From NCBI RefSeq assembly GCF_022539665.2, contig NC_081331.1, positions 620,001-684,000 on the forward strand: a stretch of DNA of 64,000 nucleotides, read 5' to 3'. The notes under the pieces were generated by a model. The model saw only the letters and a program-made list of their open reading frames with translations, made no database searches and was not told the DNA's origin. The position numbers and the translations under genes were made by a program. This stretch comes from Daphnia carinata. Its lineage: Eukaryota; Arthropoda; Branchiopoda; Diplostraca; Daphniidae. Below, piece after piece: positions 13,418 to 26,258 of the stretch (positions are counted from its first letter, which is position 1; each line of letters starts with the position of its first letter).

Positions 13418-15643
13418 ACTTAAAAAATATCCACTACGAAATCTATAAATATTATACATAATTTATGTCGCGCGGTACGGTCGGGTATCGTGTGCTCCAT
13501 CATAACAAATCCATGTACAATGATGTTTTCATCCCCGCCCCATTTATCCTTTTGCTAAATATTGTTGTCCTGAAACATATGATTTTTTTCATTCTCTGTA
13601 CACATGTTGCTGTCAATGTCGATGTGCTGCCTGCCCGTGGCTGTTTTAACAATATACAAATCTCTCTGACACTGTCTGATTGATGTCGATGCAGCCTCAT
13701 TGTTTCTTCTGCGTCACAAGAGAAGGCAAACTTAGATATTGTTGAATGGAACGGCTCAAATTCGAATCAGACTTTGATAGGCTCGCATATAGGCTACGCT
13801 ATACATTGTGTATACACAATGTTTTCTAATAATGTGCGTAGTGTGAATTCGATCCGGCGGACTGGATGTTATTCGGCCCATAACGCGAAGGTCCTCCATA
13901 GATATAATTACAAGGAAAAAGTTACACAAATTGTGTTGATTCATTTCGAAAGTCAACAAGAGTTCACCATAACAATTGTATATACAGGACGCGTGAAATA
14001 TTAGAAGACAAGCATATATAGACTTCATCATCGTTTTGACTGTCAAAAATAGATATATCGAATGATGCGGTTGGCGTTAGCCTGCGCTAGTTGATTTATG
14101 TTTATTGCTCCAATCAGACACAGCCATCATCTCTTTTTCGGCGCATCTGGGAAGCTGCCGACATTTTTTTGTTGGGGGGGGGTTCAAAAACTCGCGCGAG
14201 TGATGAATGGATCATCAACACACAGCCGTTAAAGCACACGTTAGTTATTCGTTTAGCTATTTCCAAATGGGGAATAGCAGAAAACTCAAAAAAACAAAAG
14301 CTTGTCATCATCACGCCGAAGTAGCGAGGAAGGGGGGGGGGGCTGATGGTGGGAAATGGAAACATCAAAAAATAAAGGCCGGAGCATTGATGTCTACGTA
14401 GAGAAAGATGAGATGAATTGATGAATGGCCGCCTCTCGTCGCGTCTCTTTTGTTTTCTTTACGTTGGGAGTTTCAAAAAAAAAAAAATGAAACTGCTGAA
14501 CCAACTGATTACATACACCAAAAAAAAAAAAAACAAGTATGTACATTAAGAGAGAAAACGGATGCAAAGCCAAAGAAACATCAGGCCGGCCCGTTTGTCG
14601 TTGATGAGGCAAAGCCGCGCAAGAGGGAAGGTTTCCAAAACTTTGTCCAAAAATCATCTTCTTTTTCGGCTTGTTGAATGTCTGTGCGGATTCCAAGTCT
14701 GGAGTGAGAAGTTTGTTGACACAAAAAGCGTCCTCGTCGTCACATCGCGTATAGCCGAGGAAAAAAAAACAAAACATTGCCGACGCAATGGACCAGCAAA
14801 ACGGGTCGAACGTTAGCCGCCGAGTGGGTAGCGCTGCGTATCACTTGATGGTTTTCAAAGCCCTTTATTCAGCCTCCCGTTTTGTTTCGTGTCACCGAAA
14901 AGCAAAACCCAAAAAGACTCTGAAAACCGTCACTACTCCAACAACAACCAACCGTCTTGTGCTGTGACTCTTTGGCCTTCGTCCTTGTTGTTCTTTCTTT
15001 TTTCCTCCCCCTCCGAGATCCTTTCGTGTTTAAATGTTCAATGTTATCGTTTTGTTCAACACACACACACAGAGCAACGTCTTTGGAACTCACAATCCCG
15101 GACTCTGTTCATTTTTGTTTTTTCATTCTTTCCCGTCCCCGACAGTCGTTTGGACAACAGCAGTATAGCAACAACATTAGACACATACACACGAGTTGTA
15201 TTGATGCGCTGGATGGCACCCCGAAGAACAAACGTTCGGACAGCATCTGCTGCTGCCGTGCTGTCTGCACTAAAGTTCGATAGTTTTTTTTTTTTTCTAT
15301 TGTGTTGGTTTATTTTGATTTGTTTTTGTTTGATTTCTATATTCTTTAAAAGAAAAAATATACAAACAAAAAAGCGCCAACTAGGCTGACATTCTTCCGC
15401 TTGATGAGACGCATATTCCATCGCGTCTCGTTTCCATGGCTATTATTTCATTAGCCCAACACAGACATCCATCAGAGCCCCTGGATATACGTGGTACATT
15501 GCCGTGTTATTGTTTCGTGCTAAATACTCGGCGTTTCAATGTGTTGGCCTGCGCTATAACATGAGAGCTCTTCTGTAAAAGAATACGATGGAAGCCAAAA
15601 GAGAAAATTGACTCGTTTGTTTGCATAGTTTAGCGCCCGAGTC
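13418..15643. other. Intergenic DNA between FoxD and the U6 pair
   Basis: I see no gene. Open frames are short, overlap on opposite strands and are dominated by homopolymer-coded Phe/Lys. It holds a 20-base perfect palindrome (13803-13822), G runs near 14170 and 14335, and A/T runs near 14475, 14520 and 15285. Confidence 0.55.
13803..13822. repeat. 20-base perfect palindrome
   Basis: The left half ACATTGTGTA is followed directly by its exact reverse complement, giving a perfect 20-base palindrome with no spacer. It could bind a dimeric factor or be chance in AT-rich DNA. No flanking mobile element is visible. Confidence 0.85.
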
Positions 15644-16437
15644 CTCGACACGTCTGTCTCTCCCCGGTGCTTTATTGTGTTTCTTTCTTTTCATCAGGTT
15701 ATATGATTATTACATATGCAATTTAATTTTTTTTTTTTTGTCTCCGCCGGATGAGATCGTATGATAATGGTTACACGTAACGTCGGGGAAAAAATAAATG
15801 AAGGAAACAAATTATCGAGACAAGTATTGTGTAAGAAAAAATCTTATATCCGCTTCGTGTTACAGTTTGAATCAATTCGATAATAATCATTATTATAATT
15901 GGTTATTGCCGCAAGATAACCTTTACATTCCAAGAAAATTACCGATCTTCAAATTTCGCGATTAGTGATCTAGCAATTAAATTACTTTCAAGTTTTGGGG
16001 AATGGATTCGAATTGTTTGGTTCCCTGGTTGCAGTCCGACGCTTGCGCAATACTTTTGTATATTGCTTTATTTTATTAGTATGATGTGTTCAATGATTGC
16101 TGCGTCAACGACCGATACGAGTCCCTTTGCCCTATCTGCCCAGTTGTACATATATAGGGCTATACCCGTCTAGCGCACCGCGTGTGGTATAGACAAGCCT
16201 GTACGAGACAGGGTGGCGCCGCGCGACTTGCGCTAAAAGTTATTCAAAAATAAGTTGTTAAAGGCGTTCGCGACAAGATTAGTCACAATTATCATAATTT
16301 AGAAAATGAACTTTAAACTTCTGCTGATATGCTACACAGTGATATAATTTTCAATGCAATTGAACAGTTACTTTGTCGATACTGACGAAGAATATACGTT
16401 ACAAAACGTCATCTTTATTATTTGAAAAATTTTTGGG

Positions 16438-16445
16438 TATAAATA
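16438..16445 (+). promoter_or_regulatory. TATA box of U6 copy 1
   Basis: TATAAATA lies 31 to 24 bases before the U6 5' end. This is the TATA position expected for RNA polymerase III type 3 promoters. The region around -70 to -45 (about 16400-16425), where a proximal sequence element should lie, is nearly the same in the second copy, but I cannot match it to a known consensus. Confidence 0.85.
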
Positions 16446-16468
16446 GGCTGGTTGCACATCACTACAGT

Positions 16469-16484
16469 GTATTCCATACGGAAT

Positions 16485-16524
<40 letters not shown>

Positions 16525-16574
16525 GGCCCCTGCGCAAGGATGACACGCAAAATCGTGAAGCGTTCCACATTTTT
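16469..16574 (+). ncRNA. U6: U6 spliceosomal snRNA, copy 1
   Basis: U6 is the catalytic snRNA of the major spliceosome, transcribed by RNA polymerase III. From the ACATATACTAAAATTGG segment to the 3' end the sequence matches the canonical metazoan U6 as I know it. It includes the ACAGAGA box that contacts the 5' splice site, the AGC triad, the internal stem-loop region and the 3' end GCGTTCCAC, followed by a T6 terminator. The length of about 106 bases is normal. The 5' stem-loop differs from the usual metazoan form: it reads GTATTCC, loop ATAC, GGAATAC, and is fully paired. A TATA box sits at the proper distance. An identical copy lies 1157 bases downstream. Confidence 0.97.
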
Positions 16575-17594
16575 TGCCGTATTTTTCATCCGTTAATTGT
16601 ATTGCATTATTCGACTATATGAAAAACTAAGACGTACGTTCCCGTGATGGAAGAACAACGAATGGTATACGTAGCTAGAACTTTAATTCTTTCTCGACTT
16701 AAACGTTTCACAGACGTTTTCAGAATAACTAGAGAAAAATGAAAAGCTCATCTTAGAAAACTTAAAATTTCAATCAATTGTTCTCACACAATTTCAATCA
16801 ATTCTCGACACGTCTGCCTCTCCCCGGTGCTTTATTGTGTTTCTTTCTTTTCATCGGGTTATATGATTATTACATATGCAATTTAATTTTTTTTTTGTCT
16901 CCGCCGGATGAGATCGTATGATAATGGTTACACGTAACGTCGGGGAAAAAATAAATGAAGGAAACAAATTATCGAGACAAGTATTGTGTAAGAAAAAATC
17001 TAATATCCGCTTCGTGTTACAGTTTGAATCAATTCGATAATAATCGTTATTATAATTGGTTATTGCCGCAAGATAAGGTTTACATTCGAAGACAATTACC
17101 GATCTTCAAATTTCGCGATTAGTGATCTAGCAATTAAATTACTTTCAAGTTTTGGGGAATGGATTCGAATTTTTTGGGTCCCTGATTGCAGTCCGACGCT
17201 TGCGCAATACTTTTGTATATTGCTTTATTTTATTAGTATGATGTGTTCAATGATTGCTGCGTCAACGACCGATACGAGTCCCTTTGCCCTATCTGCCCAG
17301 TTGTACATATATAGGGCTATACCCGCCTAGCGCACCGCGTGTGGTATAGACAAGCCTGTCCGAGACAGGGTGGCGCCGCGCAACTTGTGTTAAAAGTTAT
17401 TCAAAAATAAGTTGTTAAAGGCGTTCGCGACAAGACTAGTCATAATTATCATAATTTAGAAAATGAACTTTAAACTTCTGCTGATATGCTACACAATGAT
17501 ATAATTTTCGATGCAATTGAGCAGTTGCTTTGTAAATACTGACGAAGAATATACGTTACAAAACATCATCTTTATTATTTGAAAAATTTTTGGG

Positions 17595-17602
17595 TATAAA
17601 TA
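17595..17602 (+). promoter_or_regulatory. TATA box of U6 copy 2
   Basis: TATAAATA, 31 to 24 bases before the second U6 gene, with the same surrounding sequence as in copy 1. Confidence 0.85.
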
Positions 17603-17625
17603 GGCTGGTTGCACATCACTACAGT

Positions 17626-17641
17626 GTATTCCATACGGAAT

Positions 17642-17681
<40 letters not shown>

Positions 17682-17731
17682 GGCCCCTGCGCAAGGATGA
17701 CACGCAAAATCGTGAAGCGTTCCACATTTTT
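17626..17731 (+). ncRNA. U6: U6 spliceosomal snRNA, copy 2
   Basis: Second complete U6 gene, identical by eye to copy 1 through the transcribed region, with the same rewritten but paired 5' stem-loop and a T6 terminator at 17727-17732. Flanking DNA has diverged slightly while the RNA sequence has not, which suggests that both copies are under constraint or are homogenised. Confidence 0.96.
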
Positions 17732-20700
17732 TGCCGTATTTGGTTCCCGTTAATTGTATTGCATTATTCGACTATATGAAAAACTAAGACGTACGTTCCC
17801 GTGATGGAAGAACAACGAATGGTATACGTAGCTCACTAGAACTTTAATTCTTTCTCGACTTAAACGTTTCGCAGACGTTTACAGAATAACTAGAGAAAAA
17901 TGAAAAGCTCATCTTAGAAAACTGAAAATTTCAATCAATTGCAAAATAATTCATTAACGTCGAAAAGTGCTTCAAAGCGTGCATGATAAATTGAAATACA
18001 AATGTCCTTTCCAGTTCTCCTCGATGTTTTCTTTTTTCAGGGTGTGGTTCGTCGCCCTAAAACGACTGGTTGACCCTTCCAACTCCGCTTTCCGTGCCCT
18101 AGTATGTAAGGGACCTTCCTCCTCCTTCTCTGTTTGAAGGGTCACACCCCGGGTGCAACATGGGTTTTGACACCACCGGACATTTTGACATGTGAGAGTC
18201 ATCTTGGACGAAAAGCAAAAACGAACATTCGAAGATCTGAAAGTTGTTCAAGGCCTAAACTATCGATATGTAGAACAGTAATAGAGCAACCCCCGCCACT
18301 GTTAGGTGTAGGAGTCCAGAATGCAAGGGGAGGAAGACATGAAAAAAATGGGGGAGGTGTTCCCGATTCCCAAGTTTCAAATGGCCCTCATACGAATCAC
18401 GGAAAGCTCGTTACGGAGGTCCCCTTTTTTTAACAGTTAAAGGAGTTTACTTTAGCTTCTGTTGCAGGGCAGCAATGCGCGGCGTGATGGTGTATACACA
18501 CACAAACGAACGCTGCATAAAGGAGGGCAGCACAAAACTTGATGAGGACGACATGGATATGTTGTTTTTTTTTCTCTGTTGCTCTCATTCTCCGGCTGTG
18601 TGTAGGTTCCATGCAGACCCCTCTCCAACGACTCCACCTTTTTTTCGTTCCAGTATTTTTCTTTCACATTTGTAAAAGTTGAAGGACTAAGAAAAAAGAT
18701 CTGTAAAGGCCCAGTTTTTTTTTTCGCTTGTTGTTTCTTGTTCCCAAGACTCCTCTTAAGCTCCCCCTCTCTTTCTTGTGTGTGTGTCTCTCCAAAGGAT
18801 AAATGACAAGACGTTCAGGTTTATCCTGTTGAGGGACCCCGTTGGCATCTACGACTGGGTATAACTTTTAAGGAGAAAATAGACGTTTGAGGTAATAAAT
18901 CAGGGAGCGAAATAGACTGGGGCGTGTATAGCACAAGAGGGCAATTTTTGCATCCGGATGTCCGGGATTCCGGACACGGTAAAAAATCATGTCGTTCATT
19001 CACTTGTCAAACTGTAACATTTTTATTATTTGCATAAATCCTTGCGGGAATGAAATTTTTAAAGAAAGGGGGTTTATGTATGTCAGCGCGACGTCACACC
19101 TGGAACCTGCCAATCAACGAAAGAAAAAGGATTAAAAAAAAAAAAATCAAGAGGATGCAAGGGTTATGTAGCTGACAGTTCTGTTTCCCGTCTCGTGGTT
19201 TTGTTGTATAACGGGCCAGCAACACGGCCGCAAGGAAGAAAATGGATCTCGCTTTTGTTTTGGTTCGAATCTTGTTGTTGTGAAGAAGAACAACGAACAA
19301 AATTGAGGGTGGCCGGATAAATATAAAAGAAACACATCAGCTTTAAAACATACTCTCAGAAGAGAAAGGCCTCATTCTGATAAGTACAAATAAATATATA
19401 TGCGGCATAGGAAAACAAAAGGCTCTGGAAGACCACACGTGGATCGTTTATGGTTATAAGGGATGTAAACGATGACGTTCAACTTGTAAAAAGAAAAGAG
19501 AGAAGCTTCTTGTGCTCAGTTCATTTTTTTTTTTTTTTTTTTTCGTCGTGATGTATATATCTTTGTTGCTCTTGGTGAGCTTCCAATGTGTACAGCTGCT
19601 CAGATCATCAAGCGAACAAACGTCTCGGTGTTCTCGTTGCATGTGCGTACACTCTGTTCCTCCTTTTTATTTATATACATCTAACTGTAGACACACACAA
19701 AGAGACAAGCATAACTGAAAGAGGTCCGTGCTGATCACGCTATTCATTCGCGTGATGTATGCAAATGTTAGCGGCAGGGACCAACAATTGAAACTTGCAT
19801 TATATTTTTGTGCTATGTGTAAAACACATGTGATAACAAACTGCAACCCCCCCCCCGGACCAGTTTCTTTGACTGACAAACAGCCGCCGACCCCCTTCTC
19901 TTTTCGTTTTGATCATTTCTTCGACGTTCGTCGGGTTGATTTAGTGTACTCTTTTTCCACAGGAAGTCGCCAAGCTGTCTGACTCGTCTCCCCCTCTCTC
20001 CATCATTCGAAACGGTGGGGACTTCCCCAAATGTAGGGCCGCTCGTATTCTTCCGGAGTAGAATAACAAACAAGGAAGCAAATGTTTCTCCATCAAAAAA
20101 AAAAAACGTTCCAACACATTCACTTCCGACAAATCGTAATTTGAGTTTATATAAATTGGGACAATCACGAGGTTTACGTAACAAAGTTAATTGCATTTTC
20201 CTTGTTATGTATCGACGAAGGAAACAAAAAAAAAAAAAAAAAACAGGAAAAGAGTTGAGGATGACAGTAAGACGGGTTTCGGATGGCCAAAACTGAAAGA
20301 AAAAACAAAAAGTCCAAGATGGGGGTGGTCCCCGGGATCCCAACAGCTGTGTTGGTCTGTTTCACACTCTTGACTTTTTCTTTTTGGCATCGCCGACTCG
20401 CTAGACCTCTTGTCGTCTTGTAAGCCTCATCATCATTTCCCCCTCTCATGGTCGAACCAGACGGCTTGGCACCAAATTTTTCTTGTGAGTTTTTTTTTTT
20501 TTTACTTGTTAAAAAATATTCCCTCTTGTACAGAGCCCATCATGTTTTCCTATGCAAAAGCGTTTGTGTGTAATGGCGTCAGGGAAACAGCACACCGACG
20601 GAGGGGGGGATTCTTATTTCCATCATCCGCCATGCACATTTTCTTTCGCATCAAGTGTATAGGCTGTGTTTCATTTGTCCACAAATGCAAATCATTTAAC

Positions 20701-23700
20701 ATTTTGTTCTATAAGAAAACAAATGCTGGAATGTGTACGTGGGAGTCTATTGTATTCGAGATTTATTACATGATTGCACCTGAAACAGACGAATTGAAGC
20801 GATTGGAATTTTGGAATGACGTAACTGGTATGTACGCCAGTTAAAAACAAAAACAGAAGAGCAATGGACCACCCAAAACGATGAAAATAAAGAGAAGCAT
20901 CTTCTTTTGTCAGATGGTTATCGTCACTCTCCTTTTTCCCGCTGGCTGGGCCTCGTCTGTTGGATAATAACCGAAACGGTTGTTTTTCTTTGTACATATA
21001 GGAACACACACACACGTACACAAACGGGGATGCTGTACGTATAACCTCCCCCTATCCATACACACCTCTCTTACTAGGAAGCTACACACCCCAATCGTTT
21101 CCTGGACGGATATCCAAGTCGACATCGGGGGGAGGCCCATTTTTTGCTATTTCACACACAATGGATCAATTTCTTAGAAATTGTTTACAAATTTCATTCT
21201 TTCAAAATATCTTTAGCTAATGGACATTGTCAGGTACGACCCAATTGCATGGAAACGAGAGTTCGATGAATAGTTTAGTTGAACTGTTTGACCCATGGTT
21301 TGAATTCGCGTCCAAACGACCGGGTTTTGCTTAGAATTTACATCGGAGGAATGTGACCGAACGTGAAACTTAACTATGACGTCACCAGTTTTCTTTTATT
21401 ATTAGCTTCTTTAACCAAAGTGTCTTTCTAAAAACAAAACAAAAAAAAACGAGTGGCAAAAGAGACACAACAACTACTCGACGAGGATTAGAGTTGGCCG
21501 GTCTTAACGCGTTGTTTTTACACCACTGTTTTCTATAGTTGCTAACAGCATAGGAAGTCGACGGGATAAATCCCATAGAATTAAGACTCCCGAGACGATC
21601 CTATCACGTGCTGCTCTGCCAAGTAGCCTCGTGAAAACACACAGCTCGTAACGAAAACACGAGAATCGCTCTCTGTGTAAAGATTGTTGATTTTGAACAA
21701 GGGGGTGAGACATTTTTCAGGTTTGGCCACTTGAGTTGACTGTTTCTCAAGCTGTAAGCCGTCCGTCAATCTACCGCAAAAGCCCCTCGTCTCTGTGTGT
21801 CTTCGGTCGTTTGGTTGCTTGGGTGTGAGTGTCAAACAAAGCTGGCCTGATTTGTTGTTCAATCCCCCCCCCCCCCCCCTTCCAACGTTTTCTCCTCTTT
21901 TTAAGGAGGACCCATTCAAAACGGATCTATTGCCCATGTTTTTCGTGATGTTGTTGTTGTTGTATTCCTTTTCTGGAGAAATCCAACAGCTCCCGACGCG
22001 CGCCTTTCGACACGGACTCTGTCGTCACTCCCGTTCGTCGATCGCACAGCTGGGGCTCCCACAAAAAAAAAAAAAAAAATGAACAAGGAAAAAATGTCTT
22101 TCTTTTCATTCCATATTATCAGTAAGTACACACACGCAGTGGGGCTAGAAAGAGACTGTTGTCCGTCAGCAGTCGGTTGGCAGAGCCCCACAAGGCAGGC
22201 AAATCGGCTGCTGATGGATCTGATTTCCATCGTCACGGGGGCTGCATAATCCGTATCAAAAACGGAGGAAATTCGGCTGCCACTTTCAAGAAAGAAACGG
22301 CCAGCCATCTCGAGAACGGGTCCGTCGAGTACGAGGAAGTTGTTTCACTTCGCCCTCGGTTCGTCCGTTTAAGTTTAAAGTTCACGTTACAAGTTCACTA
22401 ACGTGTATATGCTGGGCCTCCGGTTTCAGAGGCAGTGCACATGACGTATTTCAAAAGTCAATGTTAACTTTGATTCGAGTTGTCAGGGGGCGTTGATTTG
22501 GAAATGTCGCAATCGCAGGCCGTTTTTGTTATACCGGGGGGGTCCACTAATTAAAGCAAAGTTTGACAATGAACAGTCTATTTGCTGGTACACGCTAGGT
22601 AAAAGGAATTGCCACTGGTAAAAGAGTCTGTTCACTTGTCTAGTTGATGCCAAGCGACGAGCCGTTCAAGTTGGGAAATTTGTATCATACTAATCAACTG
22701 TTGTTGCAATACGATGTCTACGTGTAAGTTGTGTGGGCATAAGTCGTGCCAGTTTCAACACGAAATTTGTCCGTCCGGCTGTTAGAGATCAACGTGCAAG
22801 GCCTATAAGAATTATACCAAAGCTTATGGAAATATGGCTGGAACGATAAACGACAGCTGTCGCCTACCTACCAAATAGAAATGGCCCTTTGTGCTTTTAC
22901 ACGTTTGCTCATCAAGCTCAAAGTCAAACGCGATTTTTACAACTTAGGCCGCGGATGGAAATGCATTCGTGTAAATCAGAAGGTATAACGACCTCCTACA
23001 GCAAAAAGAGGATCAGCATACCACAAGAGCCGGACCCAAATGACGAGCTTCGATGATGGTGACAGAGGCCCTCTCGGTATGTTTCTCGGTTGATGGGCGA
23101 GTAGTTAACGTTTCAACAAGCAAAACATCTTTTAAAGCCACCCTGGGAAAGTATAAAACATTGAGAAAATTGAGAAGAATGTTGTGTCAAATAGGACCCA
23201 CCATTAGCCACAATGCGCATCGTCGACATTCTTTTGAGGGGAAGCTGCGTTTCGTTCACACGGAACTCGGAAAAGCGCGTGTTATCTATCGCGAGTAATC
23301 TCGAACTAAACAACTATTAAGAGCCTTATTTGAGAAGGCTAAATAATTGTTTTCGAACCGCGTGTGCGGTAGTTTTCTTCCATCAAGATGAGGAGGAGCT
23401 TATCGGCCAAAAGTCGAAAACAAGGAAGCTGTCCCTTGGATTTCTTTTATTATTATTTTTTTATACTTGCATCCGCATCTGTTTGTAGACTATATTAGTT
23501 TTGGGGGCTACCTATATATATTCTTCGTGCTCATCGCCCCGTGTTTTGTGTACAAACAGGCAAACATCCCCTACCCGAGAAGAAAGACAATTGCACACCC
23601 ATAGCCAAGGATTTTCTCCTTCATTAGCTATCGCAGTCCGTTGTTTCCGTCTTTTTTTTTTTTCTTCCGCCCAACAAAAGCAATATCTTATTCCCACGTC

Positions 23701-26244
23701 AAAGCAAAGCAACCGTCTTTATGACGCTGATTCAGTTCTGCGTGGGAGGTTTAAAACTGGACTGAAAAATGAACGAAATAGTTGCACAACGTTTCTTTTA
23801 TTGATTTTACTTTTAATTGTAGTTTAATTCGTTGCCGATCGCTTTCATTTCAACAATGGGTTGCAATTGATCAAAACCATATCACACGATGCATTGGATT
23901 CGACGGGGGGGGGAGAACTACACGTACATAAATTAAATATCAAGTGAGGGGGTATTTTAAAAATGAAAGACAGACCACCCTTATACATGTTCCAGTATAC
24001 ATACTTAAATAGCACACCCTTTTTTTCTCCTTCCGGATGAAAAGACGAGACCTACTCCAGAAGCCAAAACATTGTGCGAGCTTTCATGGAGGCCGTTCAC
24101 TCAAGCGGCAACCATGAAGAGGTCTATACAATCAGTTTTTTTTTTTTTTTTTGTATACGAATATTGTCTATATGCTGTGCCTCTAAAGCGAACAACAACA
24201 TAAAGAAAAAAAAAAAAGTATATAGAAAAGGAAAATCTTTTTCTTATGAAATGTCCCACAGCAAAACGGCGGCAATTGACAAGGCGGGTGGGGATTTAGA
24301 AAAGACTTGAAGCAACACATTTCTGGTTATATATCCAGCAGCGAAACTCTCAAAGAAACAAAAAAAAAGGAGAAAGGAGTTCTTTCGCAAACTACCCCAG
24401 ATCATGGCCGCAGCGGTGGGTCTCATTCACAATGGGGGATACAAATAAAAGAGGGCGCGCATATATAGAATCGATTCAAAATGTGTATACGTAGATTTGT
24501 AACATTTAGCTTCCAGTCGAGCGATACTGAGTATATTAGTACTGGGGCCTATTATTCATGCGGGTTGTAATGACTAAATAAAGATCCTTCTTCTGTATAT
24601 ATACTGGAGGTGAATCTGTTGGGATACAAAGATGACGTGGGCGGTTCCCTTTCTCCCAGTGAGTGGGGGTTTGCTGTGTAGAGACCACCGCTGTATTGGC
24701 TGTCTTTTACTAGCGCTATAAAGAAATTCAAGTTCATTGGAGGAGAAAATCGGCACAAGCCGACAAAAAGAGAACTCGCCGCTAAATATTTGGATGCCTA
24801 TCGTCTGTGTGTGTACATGTTAAAGGCATACAAACAAAAAAATAGAGCCATCAAAACAAAAACATCTCTCCTTTCAACCTCTGATATTTTGACCATTCGC
24901 GATTCGCCAAGGATAAAATTCTGTTCCCACACAGTTTTTGCAAAAAAACAAAAATCTTTTGAGTTGTGTTGGATATTGTTTTCAAAGTTTCATCAGTAGC
25001 CAAAAAAGAGAATAGCAAAAAAGATCAAAAGATAAGGAAAGAAGGGGATAATCGAAAGAGTAGGTCATTACGAACGAGAGGCCGTCAGCAGTCTAACAAA
25101 AGGACGACAATTGTACAATGCAACAGCAAAACACTTGAAGAAAATAAGCCATAAAAAGAGCTTTATGGCTGTGATTGTTGTAAACGCTAGACAGCCAAGT
25201 TCTATAGTTTGCAGACAACGTGAAAAGGGAACGAAGATTCTAATTGATCAAAGGCGAATTGAAATAGCCTAGAAAGCTTTAATCTTTTATACGTTGCATT
25301 GTTTTCGTTCTTTTCTTTAACTTGAATAATCGGCAGTTGTTTTCCTTGTAATGTAATCGTTCGCGTGATTCCCCTATACATTTAATGCACGTTATCACGT
25401 GTTGTTAAAGTATTAACCGTTAAGCTTGTTGACTCTTCATTTGTACGCAACGTTTCAAAGTTTCCAATCTTAATCAAAAGCTTCTGGAAAAAAATTTGGG
25501 CCTCAACTGATTAACACCAGATCAATCAGCAAATAACTCACGTCCTGTTGAACGTAACAAACCGTATCAGAACAATGTCACTCTTGCGCGAGATTAGCCC
25601 CATGTTTTTTACGACGTGGGCTTTGATTATCATTGACGCAAGTATTAAAACGACGACAACAAGAGGCACCAAAAATATTGTTCGTGTTTGTTTACACGGA
25701 AATGTGTTATTAGGGTGGGGGGGGGCTGTTGACGCCACATCTCTCTTTGTTCTAAGCCGTCGAAATCTAACAACGCAGATCGTGTACTTAACGTTATCTG
25801 TAGAGACAACATGCTGTACATTCGTCATCAGATTTCGTTATAATATTCAGCGCGTAACGTTTTTCTTTTTTAAACCCAACGAGATGTGACCTGTTACCTT
25901 CTCCAAGTGTTTAGCGAAGCGTCTCGTCATTCGACCAACGGTAAAAAATAAAATAGATTTATAAATATCCAACTCCCCGTCGTTTGACAGATATAAAGAG
26001 TATATTTTTCAAAGCTGATAGAGCATCTGTATCTTTCACCCTCCGTACGAAATAAAAGGGACCTTTGCATGAAGTAAGGTTAGGTTATAGGTGTGTGTCA
26101 ATAGATCCGCGACCGTCATAATAAAGCCGAAAAGAAACGGTGAACAACAACAAACAGGACAAAAAAATATATATGCTTTCTTCCGTGCATCAACTAAATA
26201 GAGACGTCCGTCCCAATCCTGTCAAAACTCTAATCCCCTTGTTT

Positions 26245-26258
26245 GGGGGGGGGGGGGG
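26245..26258 (+). repeat. G14 homopolymer
   Basis: Fourteen consecutive G residues in non-coding DNA. A comparable C run of 16 lies at 21864-21879. Such runs are prone to length change and sequencing error. Confidence 0.9.

Larger units (their letters stand above)
15644..16780 (+). repeat. Tandem duplication, copy 1 (carries U6)
   Basis: This segment of about 1137 bases is repeated head-to-tail at 16804-17941, with 23 bases between the copies. Both begin CTCGACACGTCTG and end with AAAATTTCAATCAATTG. They differ by scattered single substitutions and small gaps, most clearly in a poly-T tract near 15730 that is longer here than in copy 2. Each copy contains one full U6 gene near its 3' part. 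The high similarity outside the U6 gene points to a fairly recent duplication or to ongoing gene conversion. Confidence 0.95.
16804..17941 (+). repeat. Tandem duplication, copy 2 (carries U6)
   Basis: Second head-to-tail copy of the segment at 15644-16780, about 1138 bases. It keeps the upstream AT-rich part, the GC-rich hairpin region (CCTGT at 17355-17359 pairing with ACAGG at 17365-17369), the U6 promoter and the U6 gene. A small insertion of CTCA near 17833 and scattered substitutions separate it from copy 1. Confidence 0.95.

Noticed and set aside
19813-20343. 176-codon minus-strand open frame
   Set aside because: Mostly Phe/Lys/Arg from T and A runs, with an overlapping frame on the other strand; no motif.
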